Source: JBOGCH01 sp051656645 (lineage in GTDB: Bacteria; Bacteroidota; Bacteroidia; Bacteroidales; Marinifilaceae). Taken from it: a DNA stretch of 28,406 nucleotides. The notes under the pieces are model-generated. The model worked only from the letters and a program-made list of their open reading frames with translations. It was not told the origin of the DNA and made no database searches. The DNA lies in the NCBI GenBank assembly GCA_051656645.1, contig JBOGCH010000037.1:1-28406 (forward strand), given 5' to 3'. This document shows, piece by piece, positions 1 through 7,807 of the stretch; within the stretch, counting starts at the first letter, position 1; every line of letters begins with the position of its first letter. The position numbers and the translations under genes are program-made.

Positions 1-184
1 GCTTAATTAATTATGATGAGACGATAAAATAAATACAATAGTATGTATTAACGATATTATGACTGTTTAAAGTTTACAAGCTGGAGAATGCATAAAAACA
101 GGCTATATAAGCAATCGGTAATCTCTATTATATGGCAATGCATAATATGATATAATTGAATATAAATACAATAAACACTAAACT

Positions 185-793
185 ATGAAGAACATTGTAA
201 CCGTTTTGTTAGCCTTATTTATTACACAGACGCTACTCAGTAATGTTAAGAAGAAAGATTTTAGCTCAACAAAGATAAAGAGTAAAATAGAGGCCATGAT
301 GAACGAAATTAGTAATAATAAATTTGGTGATTCAGGTAAAATATCCCTAGTTAACTATTCATACAAAGGAACTATTAAGAACGAAAACATAAAAAAAAGA
401 ATTATTGATTCATATTTCTCATCCTCTGCCCCAATTATAATAAACTTGTCTGGCGTAACTGTTGCTGATACTACTATGCGTGAAGATACATGCGTTATCA
501 CCCAAACAACATATCCGTGTTTTGAGATTAGAACAGTTGATGAGATGCTACAATTATCAGAAATAGGAAGAGAGCAATTGGAGCTAAAAAAGAATGCTCT
601 CTATGAGATAATCAAAATTGGATATGAATACATTGAATTAGAGTGGTGCTATAAAGAAAAAAAATATAAAGTATTTGGAGTTGTGTCAAGTGCCGATGAT
701 AATTATATATATGATCCCATTGGTAACAACCTACTTACTTCGACATGCACTATCAAGACTCATATTGCACAGGGACTCTGGAAAGAAGATTAA
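185..793 (+). CDS. Orphan secreted protein, unknown function
   Basis: A 202-residue protein that I do not recognise. Residues 1-19 look like a Sec signal peptide (Lys after Met, then a run rich in Leu/Val/Ile/Phe), so export to the periplasm or beyond is inferred. There is no lipobox Cys at the end of that segment, which argues against a lipoprotein. The mature part is rich in Lys/Ile/Asn/Tyr and has cysteine clusters in the middle (in EDTC and YPCF) and near the C-terminus (EWCY, STCT) that could form disulphides. The gene is very AT-rich. It stands alone on the plus strand and ends in a shared terminator with the convergent Dabb gene. I see no clear TAnnTTTG promoter or Shine-Dalgarno in bases 1-184. 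The length, signal peptide and uninterrupted frame support a real gene. Confidence 0.7.
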   Translation: MKNIVTVLLALFITQTLLSNVKKKDFSSTKIKSKIEAMMNEISNNKFGDSGKISLVNYSYKGTIKNENIKKRIIDSYFSSSAPIIINLSGVTVADTTMREDTCVITQTTYPCFEIRTVDEMLQLSEIGREQLELKKNALYEIIKIGYEYIELEWCYKEKKYKVFGVVSSADDNYIYDPIGNNLLTSTCTIKTHIAQGLWKED

Positions 794-797
794 TTTA

Positions 798-850
798 AAA
801 AACCTGACACCTAACTTCAAGTTATACTTTTAGTTAGGTGTCAGGTTTTT
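798..850. terminator. Bidirectional rho-independent terminator
   Basis: Arms at 798-816 and 832-850 are perfect complements (core CCTGACACCTAAC / GTTAGGTGTCAGG), bounded by A5 on the left and T5 on the right. It sits between the convergent 202-aa gene and the Dabb gene and can serve both. Confidence 0.9.
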
Positions 851-879
851 AAGTGTTATTGAAAACCGCTATCAATGCA

Positions 880-1182
880 TTAGATAATATAATCAACACA
901 TGCGCGATCCTGCTTTAATGGTCCTATTAAGTTTTTAGCCACTGCGACATGATCTGGATGTTGCGCATATTCGGCAAGATGCTCCATTGAGTCAAATTCA
1001 GTAATTAACGATAGGTCAAATTGCTCGGCCGGATTGCTGTTAATACCTACTTCGATAGCTTTTAAAACTTCAACTTTTCCTTTCAAGTCCAATAGTGCTT
1101 GCTTAATGTTTTCTAACGATGTTAAGCGCTCCTCTGCCGTAGCAAATGGTCCAAGTTTAAATAGTACAATGTGCTTTACCAT
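880..1182 (-). CDS. Dabb-domain (stress-responsive A/B barrel) protein
   Basis: A 100-residue protein made of a single Dabb domain, a small ferredoxin-like alpha/beta barrel that usually forms dimers. Visible family hallmarks are the N-terminal MVKHIVLFKL strand, the central strand with DLSLITEFDS, the helix with LAEYAQHPDHV, and the closing strand CVDYII. No signal peptide, so it is cytoplasmic. Family members include plant stress proteins and a few enzymes, but the bacterial ones are mostly uncharacterised and no substrate can be assigned. Its start lies 22 bp after the end of the GH20 gene, so the two are probably co-transcribed, although a secreted hexosaminidase and a cytoplasmic Dabb protein have no obvious shared task. 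Confidence 0.88.
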   Translation of the reverse strand: MVKHIVLFKLGPFATAEERLTSLENIKQALLDLKGKVEVLKAIEVGINSNPAEQFDLSLITEFDSMEHLAEYAQHPDHVAVAKNLIGPLKQDRACVDYII

Positions 1183-1204
1183 ATTAATATTTTATTTTAG
1201 TGTG

Positions 1205-2806
1205 TTATTGTAATTCGGGGCATGGGTATCCGTTAATTCCCATGGCTTGCCAACGCCCAACAACAGGACGTAGACGGGTTACAAAGTTAGCAAAATCTTT
1301 TTGTGTAGGTTGTGTCCATCCAACCTCGGCATAAGCAGCTATACGTGGAAATGTCATTTTGTTCAGAACCTCGGTATTTGGGACAAATTCAGTCCACATT
1401 TGACAGCCCGAGCCAATTATATTTTGATGGTATTGTTGTGGAAGTCCCTTTGGAATAGGATCGAAACTATAGGCTTTTTTAAGTGGAATTCTACCATAAC
1501 TATAGTCTAAGTATGTTGATCCGTGATATGAATTTACTAAGCGATATCCATCTTGAGCAGCTTTTGCAAGTTCTTTCAGATCGCCTTTCCAGAATTGTAC
1601 TACAACATTAGGAGCAATTTTTGTGTTCGTTTCGCTGAATTTGATATTATCATCGGCATGAAGATTTTTTCCTAGGATTTCATTCCATCCCATCATGCTA
1701 GCCCCTTTTTTCTGAATAAATTGCGACATAATGTTTGTAAACTCTATCTGAATATCCATGAAGGACGAGAAGTCTTTTTGCTTTTTGTACGCTACCATTT
1801 TTTCATCCTCTTCCCAATGGTTAAAACGTACTTCGTCACCTCCAATGTGAATTACATCTGTTTTAAACAGTGCGAGTACCTCAGAAATTACATCCTCCAA
1901 AAAGTCTTGTACTTTAGGGTCTATGACGTTGTAGGTGTGATAGTGTTTTCCAAATACAATAGGTACATCTATCTTCTCATTTTTGGTTCCTAACCATGGA
2001 TAGGCAGCTATGGATGCACTTGCATGTCCAGGCATCTCTATTTCCGGTACTATTTTAATGTGTCGAGCCTTGGCATAGGCAATAATTTCTTTTACTTCTT
2101 CTTGGGTGTAATATCCCTCGTGCGCACATCCGGCACGTTTTTCGCTTCCAAATCCGCCAACTTGAGTATCTGTGCGTTTTGAGCCAACTTGCGTTAACAG
2201 TGGATATTTTTTAATTTCAATTCTCCATCCTTGATCGTCCACCAAATGCCAATGAAAAACATTCATTTTGAGTTGAGCCATTACGTCAAGCATTTGTTTC
2301 ACCGATTTGGTGCCGTGAAAATGGCGTGCCTCATCGAGCATATATGAACGCCATGAAAAACGCGGAGCGTCAGTAATTTCAAGGCAAGATAGTGTTTTAT
2401 GATTTGCCGAAGCCAATAAAAGCTGCATTAGAGATTGGGTTCCATAAAACAATCCGGTTTCAGTGGATGCAGTAATGTGAATGCCATTTTTTGTTACGGC
2501 TAGTTTGTATCCTTCGGCGCCAGATTGTGCATCCTTATTTAATTCTAAGATTAATTGCGCTTGGTCTTTCTTCTTAACATTCTTAATTTGTAGGCCTAGT
2601 TGCTGTTGAAACTCTGTTTCTATGTATGGAGTAAGATTTTTTAAACTCTTAGCATACATAGCAACATTGGTGTTTAATGTATAGGTGCCTCCAGTGTAGT
2701 TTACAGACTGTGGTGCAGGAATAATTGGCATGTTTGTCTCATTTTGCGCATGGGCATAAAGTGCAGTTATTAGCACAATGAGTAGGGCTAATGTCATTTT
2801 TTTCAT
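1205..2806 (-). CDS. Secreted GH20 beta-N-acetylhexosaminidase
   Basis: A 533-residue exo-glycosidase that should release terminal N-acetylglucosamine or N-acetylgalactosamine by substrate-assisted catalysis. The signal peptide is residues 1-20 (cleavage after AHA), without a lipobox, pointing to the periplasm. The GH20b N-terminal domain is about residues 25-145 and the catalytic TIM barrel starts near 150. The barrel shows the family motifs RSYMLDEARHF, FHWHLVDDQGWR, PEIEMPGH (about 254-261) and HIGGDEV, whose Asp324-Glu325 are the catalytic pair. The length is normal for Bacteroidales family members. It heads a two-gene operon with the Dabb protein and has a TATATTTG -7 element 34 nt before its start. 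Likely role: trimming host glycans, chitin fragments or recycled wall sugars. Confidence 0.95.
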   Translation of the reverse strand: MKKMTLALLIVLITALYAHAQNETNMPIIPAPQSVNYTGGTYTLNTNVAMYAKSLKNLTPYIETEFQQQLGLQIKNVKKKDQAQLILELNKDAQSGAEGYKLAVTKNGIHITASTETGLFYGTQSLMQLLLASANHKTLSCLEITDAPRFSWRSYMLDEARHFHGTKSVKQMLDVMAQLKMNVFHWHLVDDQGWRIEIKKYPLLTQVGSKRTDTQVGGFGSEKRAGCAHEGYYTQEEVKEIIAYAKARHIKIVPEIEMPGHASASIAAYPWLGTKNEKIDVPIVFGKHYHTYNVIDPKVQDFLEDVISEVLALFKTDVIHIGGDEVRFNHWEEDEKMVAYKKQKDFSSFMDIQIEFTNIMSQFIQKKGASMMGWNEILGKNLHADDNIKFSETNTKIAPNVVVQFWKGDLKELAKAAQDGYRLVNSYHGSTYLDYSYGRIPLKKAYSFDPIPKGLPQQYHQNIIGSGCQMWTEFVPNTEVLNKMTFPRIAAYAEVGWTQPTQKDFANFVTRLRPVVGRWQAMGINGYPCPELQ

Positions 2807-2840
2807 AGATAGATCTCTTGTTGTTTATTAAGTATTTCTA

Positions 2841-2848
2841 CAAATATA
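2841..2848 (-). promoter_or_regulatory. Bacteroidota -7 element for GH20 gene
   Basis: The plus strand reads CAAATATA, which is TATATTTG on the minus strand, an exact match to TAnnTTTG. It ends 34 nt before the GH20 start. A TTTA lies about 22 nt further upstream as a poor -33 candidate. Confidence 0.55.
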
Positions 2849-2930
2849 TTAAATTTATATAATAACTAAGTAAATTCTACACTCTATATATTAAATAATC
2901 TGTTTTAAGATTTTTCCACGTAAAAAGGTG

Positions 2931-2939
2931 TAAACTTTG
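2931..2939 (+). promoter_or_regulatory. Weak -7-like element for phosphatase-like gene
   Basis: AAACTTTG, one mismatch from TAnnTTTG, lies about 43 nt before the ATG at 2982. If used, it places the transcript start downstream of the alternative TTG start at 2937, which supports the ATG. Confidence 0.3.
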
Positions 2940-2981
2940 CCTATTGCCTTACGTTATATCACATCCAAACTGATATATATT

Positions 2982-4310
2982 ATGGGAGTTTACTTACAGA
3001 TATTAAATAGATTATTACTTCTAACCATCTGTTTACTGGGATCTTACATTTGTCCGGCAGAGAATGGGGGTAAGAGTTTGTGCCAATGTTCGGCTAACGA
3101 ATGTGCAGGTACCTATATGCCCTATAAAGGCAATGCAGCAGATATTGCAACTCCCGATATTCCCCAAGGATTTGAGCCACTTTACATTTGTCATATTGGT
3201 TGCCACGGCAGTAAGAATCCGGAGAATTCTCAGCTTATTGATGATTTATTGTTGCAATTTTCGGAGGTATCCAAAGCAGGTAAAGTAACAGCGGAGGGTA
3301 AAGTATTTATTGATATGTTGAGTCAACTAAAAGAGCAGTTAGGAGGTAAATGGGGCGAATTAACACCAACGGGTGTAAAAGAGATTACAGCCATAACGCA
3401 GCGTATATTAACTAACAATAATAATTTGTTTTCGACTTCAGGAGCGCATAGTAAGATAATTGAATGTGCTTCGGCCCCATCGCCTTGGTGCATACATAGT
3501 ATGCATGTATTTATGTCTGGAGTTAAAGCCCATACAAATAATACCATTATAAAAAGCAGTTACGGCAAAGAAAATTTATGGACATTGGAATTCTATAATC
3601 AAAACAATAATTATGTTCGGTTTTACACGAAAGGTAGCTGGAGAGGTAAGCTTAATAAACACAAATTAGAAAAGCTAAATCCAAAACGCTTCATAGAACA
3701 ATTTATTGACCAAAGTGTAAAGTTAAGTCAGGAAGCCCAATGTAATTTTATGCTACGTGTTTTCTTATTACGTAATACCATTTTGGGGATAGATGGGTGT
3801 CCTAATTTGGATAATTATTTTACATCTGATGAACTGAATGATTTATGGCAATTTAATAATTATAAGGATTATCTGTCACGCAGCAGTAGTGGCGAAGATA
3901 GTTTTGTGGCAATGAAGGTAGCAGCTCCTTTGCTAATGGAAATGATTACATCGGCAGACAGAGCGTTATATAACAGAAAAACGATAGGTAATTTCCGTTT
4001 TGCCTATGCAGAAACTCTAATTCCGCTAATTGCACTAATGGGAATACCTAACGGCAATGTTTTAGAAAGTAATCCCTATCAATTATGTCGTTATTGGCGT
4101 AATTTTGAAATTGCACCAATGGCTGGAAACCTGCAATGGATTTTCTTTGGAAATAAACAAGGTGAGATTCTTGTTAAAGTACTTCTCAATGAGAAAGAAA
4201 CAACATTGCCATTAGAAAGCGAATTGACTCCTTATTATGATTGGAATAAAGTGAAAAGATTTTATTCAGAGCAGCTTATCCGTATATTACCCACTATTGG
4301 AAGTAATTAG
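2982..4310 (+). CDS. Secreted histidine-phosphatase-family protein, catalytic motifs degenerate
   Basis: A 442-residue protein of the histidine acid phosphatase/MINPP clan. I chose the ATG at 2982; a longer frame opens at TTG 2937 but would put 15 extra residues ahead of a normal signal peptide (MGVYLQ, then a Leu/Ile-rich run). The fold is recognisable from GFEPLYI before the active-site loop, ELTPTGVKEI, the CIHSMHVFMSGV helix and FRFAYAETLIPLIALMGI. The active site is altered. The RHGxR motif reads CHGSK (74-78), so both arginines are gone and only the His remains. The conserved Arg before the CxxSM helix is Trp169. The distal HAE acid motif reads YAE (342-344). These losses predict no normal phosphomonoesterase or phytase activity. 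The frame is intact over the full family length, so it looks like a maintained pseudo-enzyme, perhaps a phosphate-ligand binder. It is monocistronic. Confidence 0.85.
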   Translation: MGVYLQILNRLLLLTICLLGSYICPAENGGKSLCQCSANECAGTYMPYKGNAADIATPDIPQGFEPLYICHIGCHGSKNPENSQLIDDLLLQFSEVSKAGKVTAEGKVFIDMLSQLKEQLGGKWGELTPTGVKEITAITQRILTNNNNLFSTSGAHSKIIECASAPSPWCIHSMHVFMSGVKAHTNNTIIKSSYGKENLWTLEFYNQNNNYVRFYTKGSWRGKLNKHKLEKLNPKRFIEQFIDQSVKLSQEAQCNFMLRVFLLRNTILGIDGCPNLDNYFTSDELNDLWQFNNYKDYLSRSSSGEDSFVAMKVAAPLLMEMITSADRALYNRKTIGNFRFAYAETLIPLIALMGIPNGNVLESNPYQLCRYWRNFEIAPMAGNLQWIFFGNKQGEILVKVLLNEKETTLPLESELTPYYDWNKVKRFYSEQLIRILPTIGSN

Positions 4311-4330
4311 AGCGGAAATATTACTTCTTT
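4300..4330 (+). terminator. Possible terminator overlapping the phosphatase-like stop
   Basis: GAAGTAAT (4300-4307) and ATTACTTC (4320-4327) form an 8-bp stem around the stop codon, followed by TTTTAT. The stem is AT-rich and modest. Confidence 0.5.
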
Positions 4331-4376
4331 TATAAGGAAATTAGCTTTAAGTAACCTATGAATAATGAAAATATTA

Positions 4377-4384
4377 TAACTTTG
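4377..4384 (+). promoter_or_regulatory. -7 element for frr
   Basis: TAACTTTG is an exact TAnnTTTG match 75 nt before the frr start. It implies a leader of roughly 70 nt. No convincing TTTG -33 partner is seen at the expected spacing. Confidence 0.5.
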
Positions 4385-4459
4385 TAAAATGGAGGGAGTA
4401 TTTTCCTCATTTTTTAGGTAAGTAATAAATAAATTATAGAGTATAAAACAATTATTGGT

Positions 4460-5023
4460 ATGAACGAAGAAGTTAAGTTTTACATTGACGAGGCAAAAGA
4501 ACAGATGAATCATGCTATTCTTCACTTAGAGGAAGAATTAGGAAAAATCCGCGCCGGAAAAGCAAATCCTAAGGTATTAAACAGTGTTTTGGTGGACTAT
4601 TACGGATCGCCTACTCCACTTCCACAAGTAGCCAATGTAACTGTGCCAGATCCTCGTACCATAGCTGTTCAACCATGGGAAAAACAAATGATTGCTCCTA
4701 TTGAGCGTGCAATTATTAACTCGAACCTAGGCTTTAACCCAGACAATAACGGTGAAGTTATCCGTATAAATATCCCGGCTTTAACAGCAGATCGCCGTAA
4801 AGAGCTTGTTAAACAAAGTAAAGCTACTTGCGAAAACTGTAAAGTTAGCGTACGTAACGCACGTCGCGATGCAATTGATGAGTTTAAAAAGATGGTAAAA
4901 GATGGCTTATCGGAAGATGTTGCTAAGGATGCTGAGGCTGAGGTACAGAAGTTGACCGACGGTTACAATAAAAAAATTGATGAGATGTTTATTGGAAAAG
5001 AGAAAGATATCATGACTATCTAA
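4460..5023 (+). CDS. frr: Ribosome recycling factor
   Basis: A 187-residue cytoplasmic protein that, with EF-G, splits post-termination ribosomes. The length is right for the family (about 185). Domain I helices are represented by EEELGKIRAGKANP (about 24-37) and by the C-terminal segment with RKELVKQSKATCENCKVSVR and NARRDAIDEFKKMVKDGLSED, the strongest family signature. Domain II carries YYGSPTPLPQVANVTVPDPRT. It is transcribed alone from its own -7 element and followed by a terminator. I see nothing unusual in the protein. Confidence 0.98.
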   Translation: MNEEVKFYIDEAKEQMNHAILHLEEELGKIRAGKANPKVLNSVLVDYYGSPTPLPQVANVTVPDPRTIAVQPWEKQMIAPIERAIINSNLGFNPDNNGEVIRINIPALTADRRKELVKQSKATCENCKVSVRNARRDAIDEFKKMVKDGLSEDVAKDAEAEVQKLTDGYNKKIDEMFIGKEKDIMTI

Positions 5024-5044
5024 TTTCTTATAAAGATATTTTAA

Positions 5045-5076
5045 ATATGCCTGCATTTTTATGTAGGCATATTTTT
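5045..5076 (+). terminator. Rho-independent terminator after frr
   Basis: Arms 5045-5056 (ATATGCCTGCAT) and 5061-5072 (ATGTAGGCATAT) pair over 12 bp with one G-T, then T5. Confidence 0.85.
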
Positions 5077-5103
5077 ATTAAAACACTGCTATAATACGAT
5101 TAT

Positions 5104-5135
5104 ATATGTTTAAATTTATTGATATTTAAACATAT
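5104..5135. promoter_or_regulatory. Perfect 12-bp inverted repeat at GH97 start
   Basis: ATATGTTTAAAT (5104-5115) and ATTTAAACATAT (5124-5135) are exact reverse complements with an 8-nt spacer, ending 3 nt before the GH97 ATG. There is no T-run or GC core, so a terminator is unlikely. An operator for a dimeric regulator, or an RNA hairpin hiding the start codon, fits better. The left arm contains TATGTTTA, one base off the -7 consensus. Confidence 0.55.
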
Positions 5136-5138
5136 GAT

Positions 5139-6983
5139 ATGAGAACTACTATTTTACTTTTTACACTACTATTTATACATATAGTAGGAACCTGCCAGAG
5201 CAAAGAGAAAAAGCTCACCTTTTATTCGCCTAACAAGCGTATTGCCTTTGAGTTATTTACCGCAAATGATAGCTTAAGTTACAGAATTTCACAGCAAGGC
5301 ACAACTGTTGTTTTGAACTCTTCCTTTCTATGGAAGATTGGTCCAAACTACCTTGGAGATAATGTGGACTATTTGGAAGTTACGGAAGCACGTAAGGATA
5401 AATCCAAATATCAACTCTGGGGATCGGACACTTTTATACAAAATATCAACAACTCCTCTTTGATAAAAGTGTATTGTAACAATGGACTCCACTTCCTTGT
5501 GGAGCTTTGTATGTACAATGATGGCGTTGCATTTCGTTATATTGGAGAATTAAGTAATGAGGAGGAGGAAATTAATGACTTTACAACATTTACTATTCCT
5601 CAAAATAGCTCGGTATGGATGCAAGCAGATACGAAATACTATGAAGGGGCTTACCGAGAAATAAACTCGGACCAAATGCCACATGATAAGATTATGGGAC
5701 CTCCAATAACCTATAAATGTGCAGACAATGTATACGTTTCTATTACGGAAGGAGGATTGCTTGACTTTGGAGGTATGGGATTACAATGCAACGGTACAAA
5801 TACACTGACAGCATGTATCTCTGGCAAAACATTATTGAAGGGACAGATACAAACACCATGGCGAGTAGTAATGATTGGAAATTTAAACTCCCTTGTTAAT
5901 AACCAAATTATTAACCATGTCTCTCCGCCCTTGAGCGAAGCTTTTAGAAACAATGTAGATTGGATTATTCCAGGAGGTTGTGTTTGGAGTTGGTTGGCCG
6001 GATATAGTGTAACGCCAAAAAACATGAAGCTTTTTGCAGACTGGGCATCGAAACTACAAATACCTTATAATCTTATTGATGAAGGATGGAGTCATTGGGG
6101 AAAAGATGAAGAGGAAAGTTGGAGTATTCTTAAAGATGTTGTAGATTATTCGGCCGCTAAGGGTGTAAAAACAATGATTTGGAAAGCTTATCCGGACAGA
6201 AAACAGATTGCAGGCGTACAGACAGCAGAAAAGCGTAGTGCCTTTTTCCAAAAATGTAAAGAGATTGGCGTAGTTGGAGTAAAACTTGATTTTTTTGATG
6301 CGGAGGATCAGAGTATTATTAAATATTACAAAGAGACTTTGGAGGATGCTGCAAAGTACCAGATTATGGTTAACTTTCATGGATCAAACAAACCAACTGG
6401 CTTAAACAGGACGTACCCCAATGAGGTAACAAGAGAGGGGATTCATGGTTTGGAGTATGGTTGTGCCTATGCAGACCAGAATACGGTAACACCATTTACA
6501 AGATATTTAGCCGGCCATGCTGATTATACTCCTTTTACATTTAGAAAAAACATGATGGGTGCCACAAGCATATGCCACCAAATAGCCACACTTGTATTGT
6601 TCAATTCTCCACTTATGTGTTATGGGGGCAATCCGGAGGATTATTTACAACACCCAACTTGGGATTTTGTTAAAGACATTCCAACTATTTGGGATGAGAC
6701 AATTGTACTACCACCATCTGAAATTGGAGAGACTGCAGTAATGGCAAGAAGAAAAGGTAACGATTGGTATGTGGGAGGTATTTTCTGTAAAGAAACATCG
6801 GACTTAACTATTCCATTATCTTTTTTGAAAAAAGGGAAATACAATGCTACGATAATACAAGATAAGAAAGATAATCAGTTTGACTACTTCATTGAAAACA
6901 AGAATGTAGTTAATAATAAGGATTACATAAATCTTTATGCACGGGCTTCCGGAGGTTTTGTTATTAAATTAGAGAGTATATAA
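5139..6983 (+). CDS. Secreted GH97 alpha-glycosidase
   Basis: A 614-residue member of GH97, a mostly Bacteroidota calcium-dependent family of alpha-glucosidases and alpha-galactosidases. Residues 1-20 form a signal peptide ending in GTCQ. A Cys at 19 could be lipidated, but the preceding residues are not a standard lipobox. The N-terminal beta-super-sandwich domain covers about 25-270, the TIM barrel about 280-530, and a C-terminal beta domain the rest. The segment GVVGVKLDFFDAED carries Asp384, at the position used as nucleophile by retaining GH97 enzymes; inverting SusB-type enzymes lack it. VNFHGSNKPTG is followed by Glu433 and Glu439, spaced like the SusB calcium and acid glutamates. A retaining, alpha-galactosidase-like enzyme is therefore inferred. 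It is monocistronic, with a palindrome at its start and a shared terminator after it. Confidence 0.93.
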   Translation: MRTTILLFTLLFIHIVGTCQSKEKKLTFYSPNKRIAFELFTANDSLSYRISQQGTTVVLNSSFLWKIGPNYLGDNVDYLEVTEARKDKSKYQLWGSDTFIQNINNSSLIKVYCNNGLHFLVELCMYNDGVAFRYIGELSNEEEEINDFTTFTIPQNSSVWMQADTKYYEGAYREINSDQMPHDKIMGPPITYKCADNVYVSITEGGLLDFGGMGLQCNGTNTLTACISGKTLLKGQIQTPWRVVMIGNLNSLVNNQIINHVSPPLSEAFRNNVDWIIPGGCVWSWLAGYSVTPKNMKLFADWASKLQIPYNLIDEGWSHWGKDEEESWSILKDVVDYSAAKGVKTMIWKAYPDRKQIAGVQTAEKRSAFFQKCKEIGVVGVKLDFFDAEDQSIIKYYKETLEDAAKYQIMVNFHGSNKPTGLNRTYPNEVTREGIHGLEYGCAYADQNTVTPFTRYLAGHADYTPFTFRKNMMGATSICHQIATLVLFNSPLMCYGGNPEDYLQHPTWDFVKDIPTIWDETIVLPPSEIGETAVMARRKGNDWYVGGIFCKETSDLTIPLSFLKKGKYNATIIQDKKDNQFDYFIENKNVVNNKDYINLYARASGGFVIKLESI

Positions 6984-6988
6984 GCAAA

Positions 6989-7027
6989 AAAACACCACCT
7001 AGACCATTACAGTCTAGGTGGTGTTTT
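6989..7027. terminator. Bidirectional terminator between GH97 and kdsB
   Basis: Arms 6989-7004 and 7012-7027 (core ACACCACCTAGAC / GTCTAGGTGGTGT) are perfect complements, flanked by A-run and T4. They lie between convergent genes. Confidence 0.92.
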
Positions 7028-7045
7028 GATTTGTAATCTTATCGG

Positions 7046-7780
7046 CTATAGTACCCTTTGTAGATCCTCCGGTGTATCTATTCCTATAGACTCATGATTT
7101 GTTTGCTTTACACCGATTTTATATCCGTTTTCTAACCAACGTAGTTGCTCTAGGGATTCCATTATCTCGGCCTTTGATTGTGGCAATTGAGTAATTTCCT
7201 TCAATACGCTGGGACGATAGGCGTACATTCCGATATGCTTATAAAACTCTCCGTTGTTCAGCCATTCGGTTTGTTCCACACCACGCAAGTAAGGAATAGT
7301 TGAGCGTGAAAAGTAAAGTGCACCGGCTTGAGCGGTAAAAACAACTTTTACTTTATTGGCATCAAATAATTCCTCATTCTTTTCTATACGTTTCGCAAGT
7401 GTAGCAATGTCAACAGTTTCGTCAGTAAAACAGTTGGCTAAATCGGTTATTTGAGCTGAATCAATAAATGGTTCATCTCCTTGAACATTAATAATTACAT
7501 CGAACAATTGTCCTGTTTCTTGAACAATTGCGTTGTAGGCTTCATAACACCTGTCAGTACCACTTTTATGATTGACAGAGGTCATTACAGCTTTTCCGCC
7601 AAGTTCCGTTACCTTATTCGCTATTCTTTCATCATCGGTAGCCACATATACGTGGGGAGTGATGCTTAATCCCTTCTCTACAACATGCCACACCATTGGT
7701 TTGCCATGTATTTCAACTAAAGGTTTACCCGGAAAACGCGTAGATGCGTATCGTGCCGGAATAATTATTACAATGTCCAT
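7046..7780 (-). CDS. kdsB: CMP-Kdo synthetase (3-deoxy-manno-octulosonate cytidylyltransferase)
   Basis: A 244-residue cytoplasmic enzyme that activates Kdo with CTP to CMP-Kdo, the donor for the LPS inner core. The nucleotide-binding loop is IPARYASTRFPGKPL (7-21), followed by HGKPMVWHV, then HKSGTDRCYEA (71-81) and NVQGDEPFI (99-106), whose Asp102 is a metal-binding candidate. The C-terminal HIGMYAYR and LEQLRWLENGY motifs are also typical. The length is normal. It starts 27 bp after the metallopeptidase-like lipoprotein gene and is probably co-transcribed with it. Its LPS role matches lpxDCA at the other end of the window, but the two clusters are separate. Confidence 0.97.
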   Translation of the reverse strand: MDIVIIIPARYASTRFPGKPLVEIHGKPMVWHVVEKGLSITPHVYVATDDERIANKVTELGGKAVMTSVNHKSGTDRCYEAYNAIVQETGQLFDVIINVQGDEPFIDSAQITDLANCFTDETVDIATLAKRIEKNEELFDANKVKVVFTAQAGALYFSRSTIPYLRGVEQTEWLNNGEFYKHIGMYAYRPSVLKEITQLPQSKAEIMESLEQLRWLENGYKIGVKQTNHESIGIDTPEDLQRVL

Positions 7781-7807
7781 GTAAGAGTAATTTATTAAAT
7801 CGTAATA

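Noticed and set aside
2937..2981. TTG start extending the phosphatase-like protein by 15 residues
   Set aside because: The extension precedes a complete signal peptide and overlaps a -7-like element; ATG at 2982 is better.
4307..4525. 72-codon minus-strand frame across the frr promoter
   Set aside because: It overlaps the start of frr and the phosphatase terminator and encodes a low-complexity Phe/Ile/Asn-rich sequence.
5711..6380. Minus-strand frames of 104 and 108 codons inside the GH97 gene
   Set aside because: They are antisense to conserved catalytic-domain sequence, without start context or recognisable domains.
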